DNA of 29,427 bases from Verrucomicrobiota bacterium (GTDB lineage: Bacteria; Verrucomicrobiota; Verrucomicrobiia; Opitutales; Opitutaceae). The position numbers were made by a program, and so were the translations under genes. Below are positions 7,609 through 15,208 of this stretch, in pieces. The DNA lies in assembly GCA_023410155.1 (NCBI GenBank), contig JAEYQF010000092.1, positions 1 through 29,427 on the forward strand, in the 5' to 3' direction. How positions within the stretch are numbered: the stretch's first letter is position 1; each line of letters begins with the position of its first letter. The notes below the pieces were generated by a model, which was given only the letters and a program-made list of their open reading frames with translations, did no database searches and was not told the DNA's origin.

Positions 7609-8756
7609 ACGCCCCGCACGCCCGCCTGCCGTTGCGTTGCTGGGCCGAGATCGATCTCGCTGCGCTCGAACGCAACCTCCGCCTCATCCGCGCTTCGCTG
7701 CCGGCGCACATGCGCTTCGTCGCCGTCGTGAAAGCCGACGCCTACGGCCACGGTCTGCCGCAAACCGCCGCGCGCTTGATGCACGCCGGCGCCGATCTCT
7801 TCGCGGTCGCAACGCTCGCCGAAGCGCTCACGGTGCGCGAACTCGGCCCCGGCTGGCCGATTCTTCTGCTGAGCCCGCTCCTGCCCGAGGAGGATCGCTA
7901 CCTCGCGGAGTTCGATCTCACGGCGACGATCTCCAGCGCCGAAGAAGTCGCACGCTTCGATGCCATTGGTCGCGCCGCCGGCAAACCGATCTCCGTCCAC
8001 CTCAAAATCGACACCGGCATGGGTCGGCTCGGCGTGTGGCACGAGTGCGCACCCGCGCTGCTCGAGATGATTCTCGCCACGCCACATCTGCGGCTCGCGG
8101 GCATCTTCACGCACTTCGCCTCGCCGGACGACGATGCGCAGTTCACGGCCGAGCAACGCCGCCGCTTCCTCGACGTGCTCGCGCGCTGCCCCGCCGTGAA
8201 ACCCGACGAACTCTTCGTGCACGCGGACAACAGCGCCGGCCTGGAAACGATGCAGGGAGCCGCGCCCTTCAACGCCGTGCGCGTCGGGCTTCTCCAATTC
8301 GGCATCCTGCCGCACGCCGGTTCGCTCCTTTCGCAAGTTCACACGGAGCCTGTATTCAGTTTCCGGAGTCGCATCGGCCTCGTGAAGCAACTCCCGCGCG
8401 GCACGACCGTGAGCTACGGCCGCACGCGCATGCTCGAACGTGATTCCACCATCGGCATCGTTTGCGCCGGCTACGGAGACGGCATCCCCCGCGCCACCAG
8501 CAATCGCGCGCAGGTGCTCGTCCGCGGCGCCCGTTGCCCCGTGCTCGGACGCGTGACAATGGACCAAACGATCGTCGACCTCACCGATGTGCCCGGCGCC
8601 GTGGTCGGTGACGAAGTCGTCATCGTTGGTCGCCAATCGGGAGCCGAGATCTCCATTGCCGAATTCAGCCGCTGGGCCGACACGATTCCATGGGAAACGC
8701 TCTGCTCGATCACGAAACGCGTCCCTCGGCTCTACCGGACCGTCCTGGGCGTCTGA
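7605..8756 (+). CDS. alr: Alanine racemase
   Basis: This 383-residue PLP enzyme interconverts L- and D-alanine for peptidoglycan synthesis. The PLP lysine is Lys43 in VAVVKADAYGHG, and the second catalytic base is Tyr271 in VSYGRTRM from the partner subunit. Further family landmarks are HLKIDTGMGRLG, LFVHADNSAG and VLGRVTMDQTIVDLT. The N-terminal TIM barrel and C-terminal beta domain are both complete. The ATG at 7605 overlaps the tsaB stop. A short hairpin follows the stop at 8762-8777, before the carboxypeptidase gene. Confidence 0.97.
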   Translation: MNAPHARLPLRCWAEIDLAALERNLRLIRASLPAHMRFVAVVKADAYGHGLPQTAARLMHAGADLFAVATLAEALTVRELGPGWPILLLSPLLPEEDRYLAEFDLTATISSAEEVARFDAIGRAAGKPISVHLKIDTGMGRLGVWHECAPALLEMILATPHLRLAGIFTHFASPDDDAQFTAEQRRRFLDVLARCPAVKPDELFVHADNSAGLETMQGAAPFNAVRVGLLQFGILPHAGSLLSQVHTEPVFSFRSRIGLVKQLPRGTTVSYGRTRMLERDSTIGIVCAGYGDGIPRATSNRAQVLVRGARCPVLGRVTMDQTIVDLTDVPGAVVGDEVVIVGRQSGAEISIAEFSRWADTIPWETLCSITKRVPRLYRTVLGV

Positions 8757-8761
8757 CGGAC

Positions 8762-8777
8762 CGCGGCAGTCGCCGCG
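8762..8777 (+). terminator. Short GC hairpin after alr
   Basis: CGCGGC (8762-8767) and GCCGCG (8772-8777) pair around the tetraloop AGTC, 5 nt after the alr stop, followed by TAGGGTTTG. The trailing T content is low, so this is at best a weak intrinsic terminator of the tsaB-alr transcript. Confidence 0.4.
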
Positions 8778-8873
8778 TAGGGTTTGCTGCAAATCCATCG
8801 CCGCACGAATCCGTTGCGCGCGGGATCTGATTTCCGCTCGCGCGGCGGAATCAAAGTTCTCTTCTTTGCGCGC

Positions 8874-9902
8874 ATGACTTTCGCGCAGGGTTTTCTTCGC
8901 CTCCTTGTTGTCTGCGTGCTCGCGACCGCGAGTGCCGGTTTCGCTCAAACCAAAGCGAGGCCGACTCGCCCCGGCGAAGCCGCCAATGCCGGAACCTACA
9001 AAGGTTATGTCGCGATCGATGCGGCCACGGGAGCCACCTTGCTCGAGGACAACGCCGATTCTGTTTCCCCTCCCGCGAGCATGACGAAACTCATGACGTT
9101 TGCCATCCTCCACGACAAACTCGCCGCCGGGGAACTCTCGCTCACCACACAGGTGCAGATCGACGCCAGCGACGCCCGCATGGGCGGCACCCAGGTTTAC
9201 CTCGATCCACGCGAGACCTTCTCCGTCGAGGAGCTGCTCTACGCGCTCATGATCCAATCTGCCAACGACGCCGCGCACGCGCTTGCCCGGACTGCCGCCG
9301 GCTCGGTGCCAGGCTTCGTCAATCTGATGAATGCAAAAGCGCGCGAACTCGGCATGACGCGCACCACCTTCCGCTCGCCGCACGGCTTGCCGCCACCGAG
9401 CCGCAAAGACGCCGAAGGCGACCTCACCAGCCCGCGGGATTTCGCGATTCTCAGCCGCCACCTGCTCACCAAGACCGACGTGCTCAAATACTCGAACGTG
9501 CGCGAACGCGCCTTTGGGCCCGACCGCGCCAACGGCCCGTTGCAGATGCGCAACCACAACAATCTCCTCGGCAAGGTCTCCGGCGTCGACGGCTTGAAGA
9601 CCGGTTACACCCGGAGCGCCGGTTACTGCCTCGCTGCCACGGCCCAACGCAATAACCGCCGCGTCATTGTCGTGATCATGGGCGCGTTTGGCCCCGGCGG
9701 CCAAGTTGCCCTCGGCCGCTCTCGCGACCGCAAAACGATCGAGCTGATCGAGGAAGCTTTCGGCAAGATCCCAGCCAACTCGCCCGCGTTCCAATCGTCT
9801 GCGCCCGCGATCGAATCTCCCATCGAGCACGCCCCGATCAACGACAAGCCCGCGGACGACGCACCGGTCATCAAATTCTCGGTGCCGAAGAAAACCAAGT
9901 AA
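8874..9902 (+). CDS. D-alanyl-D-alanine carboxypeptidase (penicillin-binding protein 5/6 type, S11)
   Basis: This 342-residue exported serine peptidase removes the terminal D-Ala from peptidoglycan stem peptides in the periplasm. The start at 8874 gives a clean signal peptide (hydrophobic LLVVCVLATASAGFAQ). All three active-site motifs are present: S69-M-T-K72, S129-A-N131 and K242-T-G. After about residue 285 the protein has a Pro/Ala-rich, charged tail ending KFSVPKKTK in place of the long PBP5 C-terminal beta domain and amphipathic anchor, so it is probably a short soluble form. It follows alr by 117 bp, which fits a D-alanine/cell-wall theme. Confidence 0.93.
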   Translation: MTFAQGFLRLLVVCVLATASAGFAQTKARPTRPGEAANAGTYKGYVAIDAATGATLLEDNADSVSPPASMTKLMTFAILHDKLAAGELSLTTQVQIDASDARMGGTQVYLDPRETFSVEELLYALMIQSANDAAHALARTAAGSVPGFVNLMNAKARELGMTRTTFRSPHGLPPPSRKDAEGDLTSPRDFAILSRHLLTKTDVLKYSNVRERAFGPDRANGPLQMRNHNNLLGKVSGVDGLKTGYTRSAGYCLAATAQRNNRRVIVVIMGAFGPGGQVALGRSRDRKTIELIEEAFGKIPANSPAFQSSAPAIESPIEHAPINDKPADDAPVIKFSVPKKTK

Positions 9903-9970
9903 TCCAATCGTTTCCCTTCTCGGACTGGGCGCTGCGCACACCGAGAACGAAGAACGAGAACGATTCGATC

Positions 9971-10036
9971 ACGGGCCGGACTCGAGCCGCATCTTGGCTC
10001 GACTCGAGCCGCACCTTGCCGCGGCTCGGTGCGGAT
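9971..10036 (-). repeat. 22-bp tandem repeat array C (about 3 units, inverted)
   Basis: Read on the minus strand, units occupy 10036-10015, 10014-9993 and 9992-9971. The middle one (10014-9993) matches the consensus at every position: GTGCGG, CTCGA, GTCG, AGCCAAG. The flanking two agree at roughly two thirds of positions. The unit contains the palindrome GGCTCGA-C-TCGAGCC (9996-10010, plus strand). It lies in the 150-bp gap between the convergent carboxypeptidase and membrane-protein genes. Confidence 0.8.
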
Positions 10037-10040
10037 CGAG
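10003..10040. terminator. 13-bp imperfect inverted repeat in array C
   Basis: CTCGAGCCGCACC (10003-10015) pairs with GGTGCGGATCGAG (10028-10040) with a single mismatch and a 12-nt loop. It sits between the 3' ends of two convergent genes and could act on either transcript. There is no T-tract. Confidence 0.4.
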
Positions 10041-10052
10041 CCTCGACTTGGC

Positions 10053-10781
10053 TCAGCCGTGACTGTGACCGAGGGCCAGTATCAGGATTCCCAATACGCA
10101 GAACAACGTGCCGAGCAGGCCGGCTTCCCAGCGCTCGAAGCTCTTCAGCTCCCAGCGCTTCAAGCCGACCAGCGCGAGCGTGGTGAAGAGCGTCATGCCG
10201 GCAAAGGTCGCAACCGCGAGAATCACGCTGAGGACCACAAAACCCATCCAGCCAAACTGCACGCCGGATAAATAGACCGGCAGGAAACCTTCGCACGGGG
10301 ACAGCGTGAGCATGAGAAAGAGTCCGCTGATCGCCGCCCAGTCGCTGCGTTTGGACGAGCCGAGCTCGCTGTCGCTCATCTCGTGCTCCCAGTGGCTGTG
10401 GTCCTCTTCGTGGCCGCACTCCGCGCTGGCCTCGTGATGGCCGCCCGGAACGGGGTGGTGGCAAATGCCGCCGCCACGGAGTTGCCGCCACCAGAAGTAA
10501 CCGCCGATGCCAAACAGGGCGATCGCGGCAAAGATGGGGAAAAGTTGTCCGAGACGTTCGTCGAGTTGGAAGCCGAACCACGCGATCAGCAGCCCGAGCA
10601 GGCTCGTGAGCGCCACGTGACCGAGTCCCGCGAACGCCGTTACCGCAATCGTCTTGCCGCGCCCCCACCCGCGCGCACGAGAGACCAGCACGAACGGCAA
10701 CCAATGCGTCGGGATCGCGGCGTGGAAGAACGCCACGGTGAAACCGGTCGCGGCGATCGTGGTGAGAACGGTGGAATTCAT
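10053..10781 (-). CDS. Polytopic membrane protein with His-rich loop (NicO/UreH-like metal transporter candidate)
   Basis: This 242-residue protein has about six hydrophobic segments (roughly 8-32, 43-70, 79-97, 147-170, 175-205, 218-238). The first carries HAAIPTHWLPFVLVSR, reminiscent of NicO/RcnA and UreH-type nickel/cobalt permeases. A cytoplasmic-type loop at 107-134 holds eight histidines and several acidic residues, and the protein ends GHSHG, which suggests divalent metal binding. SPCEGFLPVYLSG at about 161-173 is another likely pore element. Metal identity and direction of transport cannot be read from the sequence. It is divergent from hemF, 132 bp away. A DsbD/TauE-type permease remains possible. 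Confidence 0.62.
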   Translation of the reverse strand: MNSTVLTTIAATGFTVAFFHAAIPTHWLPFVLVSRARGWGRGKTIAVTAFAGLGHVALTSLLGLLIAWFGFQLDERLGQLFPIFAAIALFGIGGYFWWRQLRGGGICHHPVPGGHHEASAECGHEEDHSHWEHEMSDSELGSSKRSDWAAISGLFLMLTLSPCEGFLPVYLSGVQFGWMGFVVLSVILAVATFAGMTLFTTLALVGLKRWELKSFERWEAGLLGTLFCVLGILILALGHSHG

Positions 10782-10913
10782 TCGAGCGGGTGAGAAGCCA
10801 GCACCGGTGCGGCACGGCTGTCGACCGTCAAACTAGCAAAGTCGTCAAGGCGCCGATTCGCAAAATCGTTCTGGTTCTCCATCTTGGTTCGCGTTCTCTT
10901 ATCCGACTCCGTC

Positions 10914-11855
10914 ATGGCTTCCGCTCCCGGTCTCAACGCTGTCCGCTCGTATCTGCTCTCACTGCAGGACTCGATTTGCGCGGCGCTCGAGGCGGATGAC
11001 GGCGGCGGAAAATTCCGCGAAGACGAGTGGCAACGCGCCGAAGGTGGCGGCGGCCGCACGCGCATCCTGAGCGAAGGCGCCGTCTTCGAGAAAGGCGGCG
11101 TCGCGTTTTCACACGTGCGCGGCTCGAAGCTGCCGCCGTCGGCGACGGCCCATCGGCCGGAGCTCGCAGGCAAAGACTGGGAAGCGCTCGGCGTCTCCCT
11201 CGTGATTCATCCGCGCAATCCGCACGTGCCGACGAGCCACGCCAATGTGCGTTTCTTCATCGCCGATGCGGGCGGCGCGAATCCGATCTGGTGGTTCGGC
11301 GGCGGCTTCGACCTCACGCCTTACTATGGCGTCGAGGAAGACTGCGTGCACTGGCACCGCACGGCGCAGCAGGCCGTGACCCCGTTTGGTGCGGAGATTT
11401 ATCCGCGGTTCAAGCGAGCGTGCGACGAGTATTTCTTTCTCAAGCATCGCGGCGAACCGCGGGGCATCGGCGGCTTGTTCTTCGACGATTTCAACGAGCT
11501 CGGTTTCGAGCGGTCGTTTGCGCTGCTCCGTGCGGTTGGCGACGCATTTGTGCCGGCCTATCGGCCAATCGTGGCGAAGCGCAAGGCCACGCCCTACGGC
11601 GAACGCGAGCGGCAGTTTCAACTGTATCGGCGCGGGCGATACGTGGAGTTCAATCTCGTGTGGGACCGCGGCACGCTCTTCGGCCTGCAAAGTGGCGGGC
11701 GCACGGAGTCGATCCTGATGTCGCTGCCGCCGCTCGTCCGCTGGGAATACGACTTCAAGCCCGAACCGGAGAGCGCGGAAGCGCGTCTGTATGATGTTTT
11801 CCTCAAGCCGCGCGATTGGGCGGCGCAGTCAGCAGCCACTACACCACTCTCTTAA
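10914..11855 (+). CDS. hemF: Oxygen-dependent coproporphyrinogen III oxidase
   Basis: This 313-residue cofactor-free enzyme oxidatively decarboxylates two propionates of coproporphyrinogen III to vinyl groups, giving protoporphyrinogen IX. Diagnostic stretches are HVPTSHANVRFF (104-115), WWFGGGFDLTPYY (126-138) and, near the end, YVEFNLVWDRGTLFGLQSGG followed by RTESILMSLPP. The length is normal. The ATG at 10914 is preferred over an upstream in-frame start at 10884 because HemF N-termini are short. The leader is pyrimidine-rich (TTCTCTTATCCGACTCCGTC). It is the first gene of the hemF-hemE-hemY run, and its O2 dependence implies an aerobic lifestyle. Confidence 0.97.
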   Translation: MASAPGLNAVRSYLLSLQDSICAALEADDGGGKFREDEWQRAEGGGGRTRILSEGAVFEKGGVAFSHVRGSKLPPSATAHRPELAGKDWEALGVSLVIHPRNPHVPTSHANVRFFIADAGGANPIWWFGGGFDLTPYYGVEEDCVHWHRTAQQAVTPFGAEIYPRFKRACDEYFFLKHRGEPRGIGGLFFDDFNELGFERSFALLRAVGDAFVPAYRPIVAKRKATPYGERERQFQLYRRGRYVEFNLVWDRGTLFGLQSGGRTESILMSLPPLVRWEYDFKPEPESAEARLYDVFLKPRDWAAQSAATTPLS

Positions 11856-11867
11856 CCCTGCCTCTCT

Positions 11868-12896
11868 GTGACTTCTCGCGAACGTTTCCTCGCCGCCTGC
11901 TCCTGCACTCCGCTCGACCGCCCGCCCCTCTGGATCATGCGGCAGGCGGGTCGCTATCTGCCCGAGTATCGCGAGCTGAAGGCAAAGTCGTCGTTTCTCC
12001 ACATGGTGAAGACGCCGGAGCTCGCGATGGAGGTGACGCTGCAACCGCTGCGTCGCTTCGCCCTCGATGCGGCGATTCTGTTTTCCGACATCCTCGTGAT
12101 CCCGGAAGCGCTCGGCCAGGGCTACCGTTTCCGCGACGAAGGCGGCATCGCGATGGACTACAAACTGGAGACGCGCGCCCAAATCGAGGCGCTCGCTCCG
12201 GCCGACGCGGTGCCCGAGAAGCTGCGCTACGTCGAAGACACGTTGCGACTGCTCAAACGCGAACTCGGCGACACCAAGGCGCTGCTCGGCTTCGGCGGTT
12301 CGCCGTGGACGCTCGCAACCTACATGGTCGAAGGCGGCAGCTCCGACGAGTTCGAGTGCATCAAGCAGCTCTTTTATAACGATCGCGCGCTGTTCGGCGC
12401 ATTGATGGAGAAGATCACGGCGGGACTCATCGGCTACTTCCAGATGCAGATCCGCGCGGGCGCGGATGCGATCCAGATTTTCGATTCGTGGGGCGGCCTC
12501 ATTGCGGGTCAGGACTACGAGGCGGCATCGCTCCACTGGATTCGCGAAATCATCTCGGCGCTGCCGCGCGATTTCCCGGTGATCCTCTACGCAAAGAACA
12601 CGGCGCCGCACCTGACGGATCAGGCGTTCAGCGGTGCGCGCGTGTTGAGTGTGGATTGGTCCAATGACCTCGCGATGGTGCGACGCACGTTGCCGGCGAA
12701 TGTCGCGGTGCAGGGCAATCTCGATCCGGTGCTGCTCAACACCACGCCGGAAATCGTGCGACACGAGGCGGCGCGATTGCTCGAGTCGATGCGCGGCACC
12801 GCGGGACATATTTTCAACCTCGGCCACGGCATCATGCCGCACGCTAAGATCGAAAACGTGCAGGCGCTCGTGGACACAGTGACCACATGGAAATGA
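11868..12896 (+). CDS. hemE: Uroporphyrinogen III decarboxylase
   Basis: This 342-residue TIM-barrel enzyme converts uroporphyrinogen III to coproporphyrinogen III, the substrate of HemF. Family signature 1 is PPLWIMRQAGRYLPEYR near residues 19-35 and signature 2 is GFGGSPWTLATYMVEGG. The catalytic Asp is in AILFSDILVIPEALG (about residue 74). The start is GTG at 11868, only 12 nt after the hemF stop, with the intervening bases almost all pyrimidine (CCCTGCCTCTCT). Tight spacing indicates cotranscription with hemF and hemY. Confidence 0.97.
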   Translation: MTSRERFLAACSCTPLDRPPLWIMRQAGRYLPEYRELKAKSSFLHMVKTPELAMEVTLQPLRRFALDAAILFSDILVIPEALGQGYRFRDEGGIAMDYKLETRAQIEALAPADAVPEKLRYVEDTLRLLKRELGDTKALLGFGGSPWTLATYMVEGGSSDEFECIKQLFYNDRALFGALMEKITAGLIGYFQMQIRAGADAIQIFDSWGGLIAGQDYEAASLHWIREIISALPRDFPVILYAKNTAPHLTDQAFSGARVLSVDWSNDLAMVRRTLPANVAVQGNLDPVLLNTTPEIVRHEAARLLESMRGTAGHIFNLGHGIMPHAKIENVQALVDTVTTWK

Positions 12897-12915
12897 TCCC
12901 GATCGAACCCACGTG

Positions 12916-14304
12916 ATGAGTTCATCCGGAGCAAAGTCCGCCGTCGTGATCGGCGCAGGCATCACCGGACTCACCGCCGCGCATCGGCTCGCGAAAACCG
13001 GCTGGCGCGTGTGCGTGCTCGAGGCGAGCGGACGCGTCGGCGGCGCGATCGGGACTGAAATCGATCGCGGCTGGCTCGTGGAAAAAGGGCCGAACTCGAT
13101 TCTGTCGGGCGAGCCCGCCCTCACGGGCTTGATCGACGAGTTGCAGCTCGGCACCGAGCGCGTGGCGGCATCGAGCACGGCGAAGAACCGCTATATCGTG
13201 CGCGGCGGAAGAGCCGTCGCCGCTCCGCTGGGGCCGAAGGAGTTTCTCACGAGCCCGCTTTTCTCCCTCTACGGAAAACTGCGTGCGGCCACGGAATTGT
13301 TTTCGCCCCGACGCCTGCGCACGACGGACCTGAGTCTCGCCTCGTTTGTGCGCGCGCATTTCGGCGAGGAGTTCGTGACCTACGGACTCGATCCATTTGT
13401 GAGCGGCGTTTACGCCGGCGATCCGACGAAGCTGTCGGCGAAGTATTCATTTCCCAAACTCTGGGAAACCGAACGCACGAGCGGCTCGTTGCTCCGCGGA
13501 CAGATGGCCACGGGCAAGGCACGACGGGCACGCGGCGAACCGCGCCCGCAGATTTTTTCGTTTCGGCACGGCTTGCAGACGCTCACGGATGCACTCGCGA
13601 AGGCGTTGCCCGAGGACGCGATTCGGCTGAACGCATCCATCGACGCGCTGATCCCGGGCGCGACGTGGTCCGTCATCTGGCACGACTCGGACGGAGCGAC
13701 GCACACGGAGGCGTGCGATGCGGTGGTGCTCGCGTTGCCTGCTCCCGCGCTGGCGCAAGTGCGCGTCGGCGCGCTCGGCGAACGCCCGCTCGCGCGACTC
13801 GAAACGATGGAGCATCCGCCCGTGTCGTCGCTGTTTCTCGGATTCGAACGCGCAGGCGTGGCGCATCCGCTGGACGGTTTCGGCATGCTCGTGCCGTCAG
13901 TGGAAAAGCGGCAGGTGCTCGGCGTCTTGTTCTCGTCGAGTTTGTTTCCGGGACGTGCTCCCGCTGGACACGTGGCGCTGACCGTGATGGTCGGCGGCGT
14001 GCGGCAGCCGGAACTCGCGCGGCTCGACACGGGGCAACTGCTCGCGACCGTGATGCCGGACCTCGAGGAGTTGCTCGGCGTGACGGGCGAGCCGGTGTAT
14101 TGCCGGCACACGTTTTGGCCGCGCGCGATCCCGCAATACCAGCTCGGGCACGAGACTTTCCTCGGCGCGATGGCGGCCTGCGAGCGCGAGCACCCGGGCT
14201 TGTTTCTCGGTGGTCAGCCGCGGGACGGCATCGCGGTGCCGGCGTGTGTCGCCGCCGGAGAAAGGCTGGCCGAGCAAGTGATGCGCGCGGCAGTTCGGGA
14301 TTGA
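12916..14304 (+). CDS. hemY: Protoporphyrinogen oxidase (FAD-dependent, HemY/PPOX type)
   Basis: This protein of about 462 residues oxidises protoporphyrinogen IX to protoporphyrin IX with FAD and O2. The N-terminal Rossmann motif is VVIGAGITGLTAA (GAGITG at 13-18), followed by VLEASGRVGGAIGTE, which fits the FAD-binding fold of the PPOX/monoamine oxidase superfamily. GWLVEKGPNSIL, YGLDPFVSGVYAGDP and the C-terminal LGGQPRDGIAVPACVAAGE are typical of HemY. ATG 12916 is preceded directly by GTG 12913; either could initiate. It follows hemE by about 19 nt. The last 91 bp overlap the opposite-strand PEP-CTERM gene. HemH (ferrochelatase) is not in the window. Confidence 0.95.
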   Translation: MSSSGAKSAVVIGAGITGLTAAHRLAKTGWRVCVLEASGRVGGAIGTEIDRGWLVEKGPNSILSGEPALTGLIDELQLGTERVAASSTAKNRYIVRGGRAVAAPLGPKEFLTSPLFSLYGKLRAATELFSPRRLRTTDLSLASFVRAHFGEEFVTYGLDPFVSGVYAGDPTKLSAKYSFPKLWETERTSGSLLRGQMATGKARRARGEPRPQIFSFRHGLQTLTDALAKALPEDAIRLNASIDALIPGATWSVIWHDSDGATHTEACDAVVLALPAPALAQVRVGALGERPLARLETMEHPPVSSLFLGFERAGVAHPLDGFGMLVPSVEKRQVLGVLFSSSLFPGRAPAGHVALTVMVGGVRQPELARLDTGQLLATVMPDLEELLGVTGEPVYCRHTFWPRAIPQYQLGHETFLGAMAACEREHPGLFLGGQPRDGIAVPACVAAGERLAEQVMRAAVRD

Positions 14305-14975
14305 ACGTTCCGAAGGCGCCTGACGCCGGCAATCGCGACGATCAGGACAGCGGCCGCGAGGCCATAGGTCGACGGCTCCGGAACAGGCGTGAACGGGCTG
14401 AAGGCGGGCACCCGCGTCGCCGAAAAGTTCGAGACGCCGTCGAAAAAGAAGTATCCGTTATATCCGCTGGGTGCGTAACCCATGAGAGGAGTATAGCCAC
14501 CCGCGTAGAGCTGATACGAGTAATTGGAGTAGTAATCGATCTCGAGGAAGGGTGGCAGTGGAGAACCCGGTTCCGGATCAGCGTCTGCAAATGTCAGCCA
14601 AAGCTGAAGACTCTCCGTGAAGAACCTCGCGTCCGGATCCCCGTAGCTCGAGGCATACGCTGTGAGCGTGAGAGTATTGGGATAATCCTCAGGCCAGGAG
14701 ACCCTCCATAGAGGACGCCAAAAATCATAGAGCAAGTTGCCGTTGTCGTCCTTCAGGCTCATTCGCCAGAACGCATCGCCTGTCCCAAAATTCTCGGGAA
14801 AGTAGAAGTCGAGGTGGGCGTCAGAGCCTCTCGGCACCCAACGATCACTTTCCACGTTGTCGGGCATGAACCTCAACGAGGTGTCGAACGACAAGTGCAC
14901 AAGCTGAAGCTGGGCGCGCGCCGAAGAAATCGCGCCTGCGAGAATTGCCACCACCATCGAGATTCGGGGGTTCAT
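14214..14975 (-). CDS. PEP-CTERM sorting-domain protein of unknown function
   Basis: This is a 253-residue secreted protein. The start at 14975 gives a signal peptide (MVVAILAGAISSARAQ). The central region is rich in Tyr, Phe, Asp and Ser and has no recognisable enzyme motif. A PEP-CTERM signal begins with VPEPSTYGL at 198-206, followed by a hydrophobic helix and RRLR at 219-222; such proteins are processed by an exosortase and routed to the envelope or exopolysaccharide. Unusually, 31 residues follow the Arg cluster, where the family normally ends within a few residues. That tail is encoded in the overlap with the hemY 3' end. Base composition looks less GC-rich than the neighbours, which may indicate a faster-evolving or acquired gene. 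Confidence 0.8.
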   Translation of the reverse strand: MNPRISMVVAILAGAISSARAQLQLVHLSFDTSLRFMPDNVESDRWVPRGSDAHLDFYFPENFGTGDAFWRMSLKDDNGNLLYDFWRPLWRVSWPEDYPNTLTLTAYASSYGDPDARFFTESLQLWLTFADADPEPGSPLPPFLEIDYYSNYSYQLYAGGYTPLMGYAPSGYNGYFFFDGVSNFSATRVPAFSPFTPVPEPSTYGLAAAVLIVAIAGVRRLRNVQSRTAARITCSASLSPAATHAGTAMPSRG

Positions 14976-15162
14976 AGCGTCGCGGATCATCGCTGAAACC
15001 GAGCCGGTTTACTATCAGCTGTCCGCTGTGCGCGGGTTCGGAGAACCTCTTACGGCCGAGTCCGCGGCGGGTTGGGTCGCTCGTTGCGGAGGCGGAAGAG
15101 CGATCAGATCACGTGGGTGCGACACAGTGATTTGGGCTCGTGAATCGATCTCCCGACGGCCC

Positions 15163-15190
15163 TTGACTCACCCCACTCCCGGCCTACCCT
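15163..15190 (+). promoter_or_regulatory. Candidate sigma70-type promoter for ileS
   Basis: TTGACT (15163-15168) is followed after 16 bp by TACCCT (15185-15190), 18 bp before the ileS ATG, so any 5' leader would be very short. It shares -35 strength and spacing with the candidate before tig. The rest of the 233-bp gap from 14976 shows no gene. Confidence 0.45.
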
Positions 15191-15208
15191 CGCGCACCTT
15201 TAATTTTC

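Noticed and set aside
7587..9941. 784-codon minus-strand open frame opposite alr and the carboxypeptidase gene
   Set aside because: The plus strand encodes two proteins with full active-site motifs. The antisense frame is Arg/Gly/Ala/Glu-rich with no family resemblance, as expected from high-GC codon bias.
9917..9947. TTCTCGG/CCGAGAA inverted repeat after the carboxypeptidase gene as a terminator
   Set aside because: The stem is only 7 bp with a 17-nt loop and no T-tract, so it is not distinguishable from chance.
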